Positions 8,712 to 17,575 of a DNA stretch of 48,835 nt are shown one piece after another (position 1 is the first letter of the stretch; each line of letters opens with the position of its first letter). The DNA lies in contig JAJDFZ010000010.1 in NCBI GenBank assembly GCA_030269625.1, positions 1 through 48,835 of the forward strand. Reading direction: 5' to 3'. Position numbers and translations under genes: made by a program. Origin of the DNA: Oxalobacter sp. OttesenSCG-928-P03 (GTDB lineage Bacteria > Pseudomonadota > Gammaproteobacteria > Burkholderiales > Burkholderiaceae_D). Below the pieces are notes generated by a model. The model saw nothing but the letters and a program-made list of their open reading frames with translations. It had not been told where the DNA came from and searched no databases.

Positions 8712-9484
8712 CTTTCCCCTGCCTGGTTCTGGAGAAGATCAATAAGCGCTTTTCTGGCATAGGCGGCGAACCGGTTGTCGCGCTGGACGATGTTTCTCTC
8801 ACGGTTAATACGGGCGAATATGTCTGTCTTCTTGGCAGAAGCGGTAGCGGGAAATCAACACTTCTTTCAGTCGTTGCCGGGCTTGAGTCACCTGACTCCG
8901 GCACGATTCTTGCCGATGGCACGGCAGTTTCCGGACCGGACAGAAGCCGGATGCTCATGTTTCAGGAAGCAGCGCTTTTTCCCTGGCTGGATGTCAGGGA
9001 TAATGTTCTTTATGGGCTGAATCTGCTTGACAGGCTGAGCCCGGCTGAACGCCTGGAACGGGCTGATGAGTATATTGAAATGGTGGGGCTGACGCGTTTT
9101 CGTCACTTTCGCATTCATGAGCTTTCCGGGGGCATGCGTCAGAGAACCGCTCTTGCCAGAGCGCTTGCGCCAGACCCCGAGATGTTGCTGATGGATGAGC
9201 CTTTCAGCGCGCTGGACGCCATGACAAGAGAGCAGCTCTATGCAGACATGCAGCGTATCTGGTCGGAAACGAAGAAAACGATTCTGATGGTGACCCATAA
9301 TGTGCGTGAAGCAGTCTGTGTTGGCAGTCGCGTTGTGTTAATGGAAGCGCCGGGGAAAATTGTGGGTGACGAAACGGTATCACTTCCCTATCCACGCTCC
9401 ATGAATGATCCAGAGCTTGCAAAAACGGCTGCGGCTATTTCAGCTCTGCTGCCGCAGTCTGATAAGGGGGGCGCGAGTTTATGA
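8708..9484 (+). CDS. ABC transporter ATP-binding protein (SsuB/TauB-like)
   Basis: ATPase of the sulfonate/taurine/nitrate importer family, 258 residues: Walker A GRSGSGKS 43-50, signature LSGGMRQR 139-146, Walker B LLMDEP 160-165, and the switch His in MVTHN. It overlaps the binding-protein gene by 4 bp and the permease gene by 4 bp, so three-gene co-translation is expected. The substrate cannot be told from the ATPase; the neighbouring cysD-cysNC pair favours an organosulfur compound or sulfate-related use. Confidence 0.9.
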   Translation: MTFPCLVLEKINKRFSGIGGEPVVALDDVSLTVNTGEYVCLLGRSGSGKSTLLSVVAGLESPDSGTILADGTAVSGPDRSRMLMFQEAALFPWLDVRDNVLYGLNLLDRLSPAERLERADEYIEMVGLTRFRHFRIHELSGGMRQRTALARALAPDPEMLLMDEPFSALDAMTREQLYADMQRIWSETKKTILMVTHNVREAVCVGSRVVLMEAPGKIVGDETVSLPYPRSMNDPELAKTAAAISALLPQSDKGGASL

Positions 9485-10245
9485 AGGTGCGTCTGCAGGC
9501 ATGCCTGCTTGCTTTTCTGGTACTGGCTTTCTGGCAAATGGCCGTCCAGTTGGAGTGGGTGTCTCCTATTTTATTGCCGGCTCCACTGGATATTGCGCGT
9601 TATCTGCTTGAGTCCACCCTTGATGGTGTTTTGCCTCAGGCATTGTGGGTTACGCTCTGGCGTCTGTTTATCGGGTATTTCCTGGGATTGTTGCTCGGCA
9701 TATTTCTCGGCTTTCTCCTCTACCGCAGCGCACTGATGCGCAGCACGGTCGGTGTTGTTGCTCTGGGCTTGCAAACACTGCCCTCTGTCTGCTGGGCTCC
9801 CCTTGCGATTCTCTGGTTTGGTCAGACAGAAAGCGCCATGTACTTTGTTGTGATTATGGGTTCCATGTGGGCAGTGACTATCGCAACAGAAAACGCCATT
9901 CAGTCTGTGCCGCCTCTTTATATCCGCGCTGCACGTGTCATGGGCTCAACCGGGTTGCACACCTGGAGAACCATCATTTTTCCGGCCACTCTTCCACAAC
10001 TGCTTAACGGTGCCAAGCTTGGCTGGGCCTTCGCCTGGCGCTCACTGATGGCTGCGGAAATTTATGTCATGATCATTGCCAATATGGGGCTGGGGCAATT
10101 GCTGCACTTCGGACGTGAATTGAATGCCATGGATCAGGCTATGGCTGTAATGGTGGTCATTGTGGTTATCGGCTTTTTGACGGATCGGCTGCTTTTCATG
10201 CCTGCTGAGCGATATTTGCGCAGGACACGAGGCCTGAACTCATAA
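9481..10245 (+). CDS. ABC transporter permease (SsuC/TauC-like)
   Basis: Inner-membrane permease of 254 residues with about six hydrophobic segments. It carries the BPD_transp_1 coupling loop (near RAARVMGSTGLHTWRTIIFPATLPQLL) that contacts the ATPase, as in SsuC/TauC. The start ATGA overlaps the ATPase stop. It ends the cysD-cysNC-ABC run; the next 138 bases are the AT-rich leader of the TPR-methyltransferase gene. Confidence 0.9.
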   Translation: MKVRLQACLLAFLVLAFWQMAVQLEWVSPILLPAPLDIARYLLESTLDGVLPQALWVTLWRLFIGYFLGLLLGIFLGFLLYRSALMRSTVGVVALGLQTLPSVCWAPLAILWFGQTESAMYFVVIMGSMWAVTIATENAIQSVPPLYIRAARVMGSTGLHTWRTIIFPATLPQLLNGAKLGWAFAWRSLMAAEIYVMIIANMGLGQLLHFGRELNAMDQAMAVMVVIVVIGFLTDRLLFMPAERYLRRTRGLNS

Positions 10246-10383
10246 TGGAAATTGTTGTTTATCGGTTAATAGAAGTTTAAGAAAAATAGCGCCATTGATA
10301 CAGAGTTTTCAGCGTTGACTGCGATTTGAACATCGTCATTGTTTAATGAATCAGTTTTTTAATTCACAAATACAAATACAATC
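10246..10383 (+). other. Leader of the TPR-methyltransferase gene, similar to 3451-3568
   Basis: No gene. The segment shares short matching blocks (TTGATAC, GAGTTTT, CGTCATTG, TTAATGAATC, CACAAA, ATACAA) with 3451-3568 in the same order, marking the two as copies of one ancestral upstream region. Confidence 0.6.
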
Positions 10384-11582
10384 ATGACACCAGAACAGCA
10401 AAATTACTTTATGCAGGCCCAGCAACAGTTACAGCAGGCTTTCAAATTCTATCAACAGGGGCAGTTGGATGCGGCACTGGAATGTCTTGATAAAGCCATC
10501 GAATTAAATCCGGCTTATGTGGAAGCGTACGGACATCGAGGTGTTTTGTGTCTCCAGCTCGATAAAACAGAGTTGGCACTGGCCGATTTAAATAAAGCTG
10601 TTGAATTGAAGCCAGATTATAGCGATGCCTATTTTACCGTGGGTTTTCACTCGAACAACTGGAGCAATGGGATGCAGCACTGAAAGATTATGACATGGCG
10701 ATTGCATTAAACCCGACAGATATAAAATCATATAATAACAAAGGTAATATATTGCTCAAGCTCAAGCTCAAGCAATATGATGATGCTTTGGAAAGCTTTA
10801 ACAGGATTATTGAATTAGACCCGAATGATTTTTTGGCTTATAACAATCGAAGCGCTGTTTTGGTTGATATGTTGACGGGTAACACAAACGAAAACACCAG
10901 CGAAATAAAAAATCATGAATTTATTGTAGACCCGGTCAGGGTATTTAACCTGAATAAGGATAATCAATTTAGTGGCAATAATGGGTCAGGGCATATGCCG
11001 GCACATCAGAAAATATCATCTGGCAATGCCATTAAACTGCATCTTGCCTGTGGCACGGCTTACAAAGACGGCTGGATAAACATAGATAATAACTCGTATA
11101 ACAATATTCAAAAACTTGATTTAAACTGGGATTTACGAATGCCGTTGCCTTTCCCCGACAATTCGGTAGATTATGTTTTCAACGAACATTTTCTTGAACA
11201 CCTGACAGTCGAAGAGGGCCTTTCCTCACTTAAAGATTTCCTGAGAGTGCTTAAACCGGGTGGTGTTATGAGAATAGCAATGCCTGATCTGGAAGAAATT
11301 GTTCGCGCATATCTTGATGAAAACTGGAAGGAAAATTACAAAGCGGGTTTTGAAAAATTCGGATTGACATTTATCCAGACGCGCGCGGAATTGATCAATA
11401 TTAATTTTCGCTGGTGGGGGCATCAATGGCTCTATGATTGGGAAGAACTTGAACGTCGGTTAAAAGAAGCAGGAGGAGAGAAAATTAAACGCGGCCGTAT
11501 ATTTGAAAGCGAACACAATGAATTAAAAAACCTTGAAACCCGTGATGAATCACATTTAATTGCGGAAGTTACCAAATTATAA
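10384..11582 (+). pseudogene. TPR protein fused to a SAM-dependent methyltransferase, frameshifted
   Basis: The first frame (10384-10683) holds two TPR units and then breaks. The second frame continues from about 10640 with LEQLEQWDAALKDYDMAIALN to a stop at 10 11580-11582. The shift lies in TTTTACCGTGGG (10633-10644): one extra A would give YFNRGFSLEQ, a normal TPR. The C-terminal half is a class I methyltransferase: KLHLACGTAYKDGWINID, then LPFPDNSVDYVFNEHFLEHL and LKPGGVMRIAMPDLEE. A (CTCAAG)3 hexamer repeat near 10755-10772 adds an extra Leu-Lys to one TPR. The restored product would have about 400 residues. It may be inactive, a sequence error, or two short proteins. Confidence 0.75.
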
Positions 11583-11590
11583 AAACAATA

Positions 11591-11793
11591 ATGCCCCAAT
11601 CCCCTGTTTCTGATTTCTTCCGACAGCAATTAAACAAAAGTATGCAGATGTTTATGGAGACATTTGGGTTCGTCCCGAGCCTGTATTTGCCAGTTGCAAA
11701 GGGTTGGATGCGCTTTAAAAAGGAGCCGGAAAATATCGCCCGACAGATTATGGCAATAAACACGGAGTCGAACACGCACGCGTTCCATTATAA
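11591..11793 (+). pseudogene. Short decayed coding remnant of unknown family
   Basis: From ATG 11591 one frame gives MPQSPVSDFFRQQLNK. A frame shift near 11638 then gives KYADVYGDIWVRPEPVFASC, KGLDAL, an in-frame TAA at 11716, and KGAGKYRPTDYGNKHGVEHA up to TAA 11791. These pieces look like real protein and read as one eroded gene of about 67 codons. The other frame (11591-11824) stays open but looks less protein-like. I do not recognise the family. It begins 8 bases after the TPR-methyltransferase stop. Confidence 0.4.
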
Positions 11794-11984
11794 TGCAAGG
11801 TGTTTTATTGATTTTTGGAAATAAAAGAAACAATAAAATGTATTAATGCCATGGGAGGCTGTGCTCTTTATTCCATGACACATCTATTATAGATGTTATG
11901 AATTTTTAATTCTTCGAAAAATATCTGGCATTCTGAAAAATTACGAACTGCTGTAACTAAAAAACATGTGGAAAGCAATTAAAA

Positions 11985-12704
11985 ATGAAAAACAAACTGG
12001 ACAGTCATATTACAGCATATCAAAGAAAAAACATTTATGACTTTGATATTGAAATTTTATTGGATTGGTATCCAAAAAGGGTAATTGAAAACAGCAAGTT
12101 TGCATCTTCCTTTTTGGAACTTGGACTTGGGCATGGTTTTACAACAAATATTTTTTCTGAAAACTACACAAGACATATTGTAATTGAAGGATCTCCTGCG
12201 ATTATCGGGAATTTCAAAGAAAGGTTTCCTTCATGTAATACTCAAATAATTGAATCATTTTTTGAAGACTTTCAGACCGCTGAAAAATTTGATGTCATTA
12301 TGATGGGTTTCATACTGGAGCATGTGGATGATCCATTGAAAATAATAAAACGATTCAAGAAATTTTTATCTTCAAGTGGAAAAATATTCATTACGGTTCC
12401 AAATGCAGAAGTTTTAAACAGAAGGATAGGTGTTGCAGCTGGACTACTTAATAACATAGAGGAACTTTCTGAAAATGATATTCTGGTAGGGCATAAACGT
12501 TATTATACGGTTGAATCACTGACTGATTTAATTGTTAAATCCGGATTAAAAATAAAAAAAACAGAAGGAATTTATCTAAAACCATTAACAACAAGTCAAA
12601 TGATTTCACTTTCTCTTGATCATAAAATAATAAATGCACTTTGTGAAATCGGTGTCAATTATCCAGAATTATCTTGCGGAATATTTGTGGAAGCTTCCCT
12701 TTAA
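11985..12704 (+). CDS. Class I SAM-dependent methyltransferase
   Basis: A 239-residue protein with a Rossmann methyltransferase fold: motif I FLELGLGHG near residues 43-51, the acidic VIEGSP end of strand 2, motif IV FDVIMMGFILEHVDDP, and SSGKIFITVPN. Such UbiG-like enzymes in glycan clusters O- or N-methylate sugars; the target is not known. The gene is strikingly AT-rich compared with the flagellar genes. The 160 bases before it are AT-rich with no gene. It could be the enzyme that methylates the amino sugar, or the one at 15448 could be. Confidence 0.8.
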   Translation: MKNKLDSHITAYQRKNIYDFDIEILLDWYPKRVIENSKFASSFLELGLGHGFTTNIFSENYTRHIVIEGSPAIIGNFKERFPSCNTQIIESFFEDFQTAEKFDVIMMGFILEHVDDPLKIIKRFKKFLSSSGKIFITVPNAEVLNRRIGVAAGLLNNIEELSENDILVGHKRYYTVESLTDLIVKSGLKIKKTEGIYLKPLTTSQMISLSLDHKIINALCEIGVNYPELSCGIFVEASL

Positions 12705-12769
12705 ACGCACGACATTTATTTCAACACAACCAATCTGAAAAAATCAGATCATTTTTCGATCAAAAAGTG

Positions 12770-13486
12770 ATGAAAATTGCCGTTATGCAGCCGTATTTTT
12801 TCCCGTACATAGGCTACTGGCAGTTATTGCATGCCGTGGATCGTTTCATCATTTTTGACGATGTCAACTACATTACAAGAGGCTGGATAAACAGAAACCG
12901 GATATTAATAAACGGCAATCCCACCTATATAACCCTCCCGCTTCAGAAGGCATCACAAAATCGCCTGATTTGCGATATGAAACTGCAGTCACCTTCAGAA
13001 TGGCGCGAAAAAATCATGCGGACGATTGAAAATGCATACCGGAGAGCGCCTGCGTTCAAGGAGATATATCCCGTTATAACAGAAATACTTCATTATCCTT
13101 CATTAAAACTGTCTGAATTTCTGGTACACCAGTTACAGGTTATTGCCAATGTACTGGACATAAAAACACAGTTCATTCATAGCAGCAGCATTTATAGTGA
13201 TGTTGTCCTTAAGGGCAAGGAAAGAATTATGGATATATGTCAAAAAGAGAATGCTGCGATTTACATCAACTTGCCCGGCGGCAGATCACTTTATGAAGCA
13301 GAAGAATTTGCACAGAAGAGCATCAATCTGTGTTTTATCAAAACGCATTTTTTGCCTTATCCCCAGCGTGCACCGCAATTTGCTCCCTACCTTTCCATTC
13401 TTGATATGTTGATGGAAGAGGGGGTGGAAAAGGTAAAGTCGCATCACCTTCCGGCATATGATCTTGAACGTTCAGGTCATGCCTGA
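12770..13486 (+). CDS. WbqC family protein
   Basis: A 238-residue protein starting MKIAVMQPYFFPYIGYWQLL, the family hallmark, with VDRFIIFDDVNYI and GWINRNRIL following. WbqC proteins occur in O-antigen and flagellin glycan clusters that make 4-amino-4,6-dideoxy sugars and may transfer an acyl or aminoacyl group to the amine; that role is not settled. The ATG at 12770 was chosen because the family start is there, although the frame is open further upstream. A decayed second copy is at 4730. It faces the AMP-ligase gene, and the 87 bases between them hold no clear terminator. Confidence 0.85.
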   Translation: MKIAVMQPYFFPYIGYWQLLHAVDRFIIFDDVNYITRGWINRNRILINGNPTYITLPLQKASQNRLICDMKLQSPSEWREKIMRTIENAYRRAPAFKEIYPVITEILHYPSLKLSEFLVHQLQVIANVLDIKTQFIHSSSIYSDVVLKGKERIMDICQKENAAIYINLPGGRSLYEAEEFAQKSINLCFIKTHFLPYPQRAPQFAPYLSILDMLMEEGVEKVKSHHLPAYDLERSGHA

Positions 13487-13573
13487 TTGAGGCGCGCCTT
13501 GATTCGCTGACGAAAGAGTGGTGCCGGTTGATTTCTGAAGCTTGCGGTTGCCTGCCTGGAGCGGCGGTCTGTG

Positions 13574-15124
13574 TCAGGAAAGGCCCGAAGCAAATTTAAG
13601 ACGAACACGATCCACTTTGCCATTGGGGTTTTTCGGCAGATCATCCATAAATTCAAAAGTATTGGGAATCATGTAATCAGGAAGATACTGCCTTAAACCT
13701 TCCCGGAGTTCTTTTTGCTCTTTGCGGACATCAGTAGCAATGTAAGCGATTAATCTGGAAAATCCGGCATCTGTTTTTCCATGGACAACCGCGCATTGCC
13801 TGATATAGGGAAGCTTGATCAGCCCCGCTTCTATTTCCTCAAGTTCTATCCTGTATCCCATGTGTTTGATCTGGTTGTCCGCACGTCCCTTGAAATACAG
13901 CCTTCCATCCCGCTTTTCCACCAGATCCCCCGTTCGGTACATTTTCTGCCCGTAGAGCTTGTTCAGCGGGTTAAGTACAAAAGACTGCGCTGTCCGTTCC
14001 GGATCGTTATAGTATCCCAGCGCAAGCTGTGGTCCTATGAGGCACAATTCTCCGATATTCGATTCCTTGTTATGTTCATCCAGGATCAGGCAATCAAAAT
14101 TAGGGGCCAGCCTGCCCAGGGTAACCAGTGTATCGTCATCTGAAAAATCAGCTTCACTTATCTCGTGGGCGGAACAGATGCATGTGCCTTCCGTTGGGCC
14201 ATACACGTTAAAAAAACGTGCCCTGTGGGCATACAGATCAAACAATTTTTTGAGTAATTCTTTGGGGTATCCTTCTCCACCAAAAGTAAAAGTTCGAATA
14301 GTCTTGAGTACATCCTTTGTTAAAAGCCGGATGTTTGTCAGATAAATCAGAAACGAAGGCACGCTGAACCAGAATGTGCAGCCAGCCTGCTCTACAAGTT
14401 CCAGCAACATTTTGGGTTGGGAAACCACATTCAGTGGAAACGTTGCCATCGTCAGGCCGTTGAAAATCGAACAATAAAAATCAAAAACCGAGTTATCGAA
14501 ATAGATCGGATTAACATTCGTCAAAATATCGTCATCTGCAAGCGCGTAGGCTTCTTTTCCCCAGTGAATGAAATTCAGGATGCTTTCATGTTTGATTAAA
14601 ACGCCTTTAGGAACGCCAGTCGAACCAGACGTAAACATGATATAGGCAGGATTTTCCCCGGAAATGCTATTTAGTCTGTCCTTTGACAGCTGTTTCGGTT
14701 GTTTTTTAATAGCATTCCGTATGGATGTATTTGAATACTCAAGGCACGGAATATGTAATTTCTGACAAAGATTGGTAACATCAGTTGTTGTGCCGCAGTC
14801 TCCAAAAACCATTACGGGTTCTGCGAGTTCGAAGATTTTTTCCAAACGCTCCAGTGGATTTGAAACATCAAAATTGGTATAGATAATCCCCAGTTTCAGA
14901 CATGCCAGCATCAGGGAAAAACCGAATGGTGTTTTATTATTTTGTATGGCAATGACCTGTTGTTTTTTCAGTCCCTTTGAAATCAGGAAATTCGCAATCT
15001 GGTTTGAAAAAATCTCTAGTTGGCCAAAGGTAATTTGCGTGCCATCAATAAAAGCAATAGCAGCCTTGTTTTTATGTTTTTGCGCAATATGCTGATATTG
15101 CTGGCCCAGATTATAAATATACAT
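13574..15124 (-). CDS. Acyl/aminoacyl-AMP ligase (DltA-like adenylation enzyme)
   Basis: ANL-superfamily adenylation enzyme, 516 residues. Core motifs: YIMFTSGSTGVPKGV (161-175), YFDNSVFDFY, FGGEGYP, NVYGPTEGT, YRTGD, GRADNQIKHMGYRIELEEIE and NPNGKVDR with the catalytic Lys. The layout resembles D-alanine:carrier ligases (DltA) and stand-alone NRPS adenylation domains. Its partner carrier protein is at 17336-17575 on the same strand, so it probably loads an amino or hydroxy acid onto that ACP. It has no Shine-Dalgarno sequence of its own; the ATG directly follows the TAA of a 20-codon ORF. The substrate is unknown. Confidence 0.88.
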   Translation of the reverse strand: MYIYNLGQQYQHIAQKHKNKAAIAFIDGTQITFGQLEIFSNQIANFLISKGLKKQQVIAIQNNKTPFGFSLMLACLKLGIIYTNFDVSNPLERLEKIFELAEPVMVFGDCGTTTDVTNLCQKLHIPCLEYSNTSIRNAIKKQPKQLSKDRLNSISGENPAYIMFTSGSTGVPKGVLIKHESILNFIHWGKEAYALADDDILTNVNPIYFDNSVFDFYCSIFNGLTMATFPLNVVSQPKMLLELVEQAGCTFWFSVPSFLIYLTNIRLLTKDVLKTIRTFTFGGEGYPKELLKKLFDLYAHRARFFNVYGPTEGTCICSAHEISEADFSDDDTLVTLGRLAPNFDCLILDEHNKESNIGELCLIGPQLALGYYNDPERTAQSFVLNPLNKLYGQKMYRTGDLVEKRDGRLYFKGRADNQIKHMGYRIELEEIEAGLIKLPYIRQCAVVHGKTDAGFSRLIAYIATDVRKEQKELREGLRQYLPDYMIPNTFEFMDDLPKNPNGKVDRVRLKFASGLS

Positions 15125-15187
15125 TTACATTTCTAGTTCGGCATAACCGAAATCTTCTTCGCTGAAATTGTTTCCGAAATAAAGCAT
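15125..15187 (-). CDS. Possible 20-codon ORF stop-start coupled to the AMP ligase
   Basis: On the minus strand ATG 15187-15185 has GGAAG seven bases upstream and encodes MLYFGNNFSEEDFGYAELEM. Its TAA (15127-15125) is followed at once by the ligase ATG (15124). It could be a leader peptide giving translational coupling, or the tail of an eroded gene: a stop lies a few codons before the ATG. The acidic, aromatic composition looks protein-like. Confidence 0.4.
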   Translation of the reverse strand: MLYFGNNFSEEDFGYAELEM

Positions 15188-15447
15188 GTATATGCTTCCG
15201 TCTTATTCAAAAACATGTGGATAACAAATCTATGACACACTCAAAATCTTAGAAAATTTTTTCGATCAAAATCGGCATATACTTAACGTCCAATGTCATT
15301 CTCATTGTGCTCTTTTTTCTCTCATGCATTGAAAAAACGAAAGAAATTATCAAATGCCAATTAAAAGGATTTTGGGTTTGACGTTACATCCAAGGCAAAT
15401 CATGATCAAAAAGGGATAAACATTTTTCCTTTTAAATCCATCTTATT
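15188..15447. other. AT-rich gap between methyltransferase and AMP ligase
   Basis: With the short ORF at 15125-15187 this forms a 323-base gap. It is strongly AT-rich, with poly-T/poly-A stretches. I see no gene of usual length and no clear terminator. It breaks an otherwise tightly packed minus-strand gene run. Confidence 0.5.
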
Positions 15448-16440
15448 TTATTTCTCTTTTTTGGGATTCAATATTTTTTCTGCTTCTTGTCTTATCAAAT
15501 TATCAAGCCATTTATGCATTGAAATACCCAGTTTTTCCCGTGCTTTTAAGGCCAACTCTTTGGTTTCAGGTGTCACCCCCTCCAATTTGCCATAATAACG
15601 GGTGAGATAAGTCCCCCCTCTGGCCCCTGGTATCTCATAATCAAAGTTGGCTTGCGGCTCTCCCTCTCCCATGGTGAAGTCAACGACAAATACAGCCCCA
15701 GACATAATCCATGTAACTGATAAATCTCTCGCTTCTACCGGAATGGCGCTTAAATCAAATTCACTGGCATAGGTTTCATTCTGGTTGATCAGAATCTTGG
15801 CAAAATCTGTAGTCCTCAACCATGGTGCAATGCTGTGTCCACCAAGTACAACACGTCCTCCAGGTTTTATGACACGGGCAATCTCTTTGAAAAAATCAAC
15901 ACCGTCATAGCGGCTCAGTGCAACGCCGCTGAATCCGTATATCGCATCAAAATGTTTATTGGGATAAGGCAGTTTGGCCGTATTGCTTTGTGTTATGTAT
16001 AAAGGCGTTTGATTATTTTTGAATTTGTCTTTCAAGACAAAAAGCATGTCCAGCGAAATATCCTGCACATGAAGCTCACCTTGTGATGAAAGCCTTTTAG
16101 CAATCAGTACCGAGTCCCGGCCAGTTCCTGCGTTTAACTCCAAAACTCTTGAATTTGCGTCCAAACGTAATTTATCGATCATTGAATTGCGTACATTTTC
16201 CTCGTTCAAGAAAAATGTTTCAAAATTCAAATAATGATATTTGTCATATTCAGTTGCTAGATGTTTGTATGTGTTTAGTGCAAGATTGTTTTTTGCTTCA
16301 TTTGTAATGATTACCATTGATGGAATATCATCAATTATTTGATATTGTTCGCCGGTATCATTTTCCAAGTGATCACCTATCAGTTTCAGTTTTGATAGGG
16401 TTTTAGGGCATCTGAGCTGTTCAAAAAAGGGTTTATGCAT
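15448..16440 (-). CDS. SAM-dependent methyltransferase with N-terminal Trm112-like segment
   Basis: A 330-residue protein. The N-terminus (MHKPFFEQLRCPKTLSKLKL) resembles a Trm112/YcaR-like segment that often precedes sugar methyltransferases. The catalytic domain has VLELNAGTGRDS (motif I), LPYPNKHFDAIYGF and IKPGGRVVLGGHS. ATG 16440 was chosen because AGAGGAAAGA stands directly before it; the frame stays open to 16482. The long C-terminus (about residues 230-330) is not recognised. It is a candidate for O-methylating the acylated amino sugar, as VioM is reported to do in the Pseudomonas syringae flagellin glycan pathway. Confidence 0.8.
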   Translation of the reverse strand: MHKPFFEQLRCPKTLSKLKLIGDHLENDTGEQYQIIDDIPSMVIITNEAKNNLALNTYKHLATEYDKYHYLNFETFFLNEENVRNSMIDKLRLDANSRVLELNAGTGRDSVLIAKRLSSQGELHVQDISLDMLFVLKDKFKNNQTPLYITQSNTAKLPYPNKHFDAIYGFSGVALSRYDGVDFFKEIARVIKPGGRVVLGGHSIAPWLRTTDFAKILINQNETYASEFDLSAIPVEARDLSVTWIMSGAVFVVDFTMGEGEPQANFDYEIPGARGGTYLTRYYGKLEGVTPETKELALKAREKLGISMHKWLDNLIRQEAEKILNPKKEK

Positions 16441-16631
16441 TCTTTCCTCTTGGAATTTTATCTGGTGAAAATGTAAAGCCAAATCAAAATGGTATCATTT
16501 TATTTAACAATGCAAGCATTTGATATTCAGCTATTGTTCTTGTCTGGATAATCTCTAGTCAGGCTCATCTTGTGAATTTTCAGGATATTTGTCATCCCTT
16601 GTTTTTCTACAAGTCCAACAATCTCTTTTTC

Positions 16632-17336
16632 TCAAATACTCAGTGCGCCATCTACCGCAATTGTGCAGCCGGTAATATGATCGCATTCGATAATGTATTT
16701 CACTGTATTGATAATGTCATCGACTTGCCCCAGCTTGCGAAGGGGAGTTTCTCTAACCCAGTAATCAACCAGCCCCTCATTTAATGCCTCTCTGGTTGAT
16801 GGTGTGTCAATAAAGCCAGGCGCAATTGAGACTGCCCGGATACCAAACATCCCCATTTCCTTCGCAATGACACGCGTCAATGCTTCTGTACCTGCCTTCG
16901 CAGCTGAATAAGCGGCTTGCCCGGCATTTCCCTTGGCCGAAATGGAGCTGAAGTTGATAATGACACCCCGAACACGTTTTGAAGACATTTTCTGGGCAAC
17001 CTGAACACTCATGTTAAAGCATGATGTCAGGTTTCTGCTGATAACCCTGTCCCAGCTTTCTCTTTTGTGGCGTGTTTTTTTCATGACATTGATCAATGGC
17101 TCGGAATAGATCTCTCCTGCACAATTGATCAGGATATCAATCCGGTCTATTTTTTGGAGTGCTTCGGCAACTGCGGTCTCATCCGTGACATCCACATTGA
17201 AAACAAAGGGATCATTTGAATCACGGATATCAAAAATAAATATTTTTCCGCCGGCATCCTTTAGCGCCCTGGCGATAGCCGCACCAAAATCACCCAGCCC
17301 ACCAGTGATTAAAATGTTTTTTCCGTAGATGTCCAT
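16632..17336 (-). CDS. FabG-like short-chain dehydrogenase/reductase
   Basis: Classical SDR of 234 residues: cofactor motif TGGLGDFG near residues 11-18, NCAGE, and the catalytic Ser...YSAAK (FSSISAKGNAGQAAYSAAK). The C-terminal pattern (APGFIDTP, then TGCTIAVDGA) is typical of 3-oxoacyl-ACP reductases. The ATG overlaps the ACP stop by one base (TAATG), strong evidence for joint action. Likely it reduces a 3-oxoacyl group held on that ACP, for example to 3-hydroxybutyryl. The acyl group is inferred, not seen. Confidence 0.87.
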   Translation of the reverse strand: MDIYGKNILITGGLGDFGAAIARALKDAGGKIFIFDIRDSNDPFVFNVDVTDETAVAEALQKIDRIDILINCAGEIYSEPLINVMKKTRHKRESWDRVISRNLTSCFNMSVQVAQKMSSKRVRGVIINFSSISAKGNAGQAAYSAAKAGTEALTRVIAKEMGMFGIRAVSIAPGFIDTPSTREALNEGLVDYWVRETPLRKLGQVDDIINTVKYIIECDHITGCTIAVDGALSI

Positions 17337-17575
17337 TATTTTTTATGTTTAACAAGCGCTTCGATGGCGGCAACACTGATCATTTCAGCAATTTCGTCGC
17401 CATCAAATTCAATACCCAAACGGGTTTCAAGATTAGCCACCAGTTCCATATGTGTTAAGGAATCCCATGTGTCTATCTGCTCAATCGTTGTATTACTGTT
17501 TATATCATTAATATTGACACGAAAAGTTTCAGCCAATATTTTTTTTATATCATCCACACTCAAGCCTTTAATCAA
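17336..17575 (-). CDS. Acyl carrier protein
   Basis: A small acidic protein of 79 residues with the phosphopantetheine site DTWDSLTHMELV, Ser39 in DSL. It overlaps the NeuD-like gene upstream by 8 bp and the reductase gene downstream by 1 bp. It is not the fatty-acid AcpP (no LDS plus fabF/fabG context); dedicated ACPs of this kind carry acyl or aminoacyl groups for sugar N-acylation. Its probable loader is the AMP ligase at 13574. Confidence 0.9.
   Translation of the reverse strand: MIKGLSVDDIKKILAETFRVNINDINSNTTIEQIDTWDSLTHMELVANLETRLGIEFDGDEIAEMISVAAIEALVKHKK

Noticed and set aside
10384-11582. Two separate intact genes instead of one frameshifted gene
   Set aside because: The second frame has no start before the TPR continues, and one added base restores a regular 34-residue TPR across the break.
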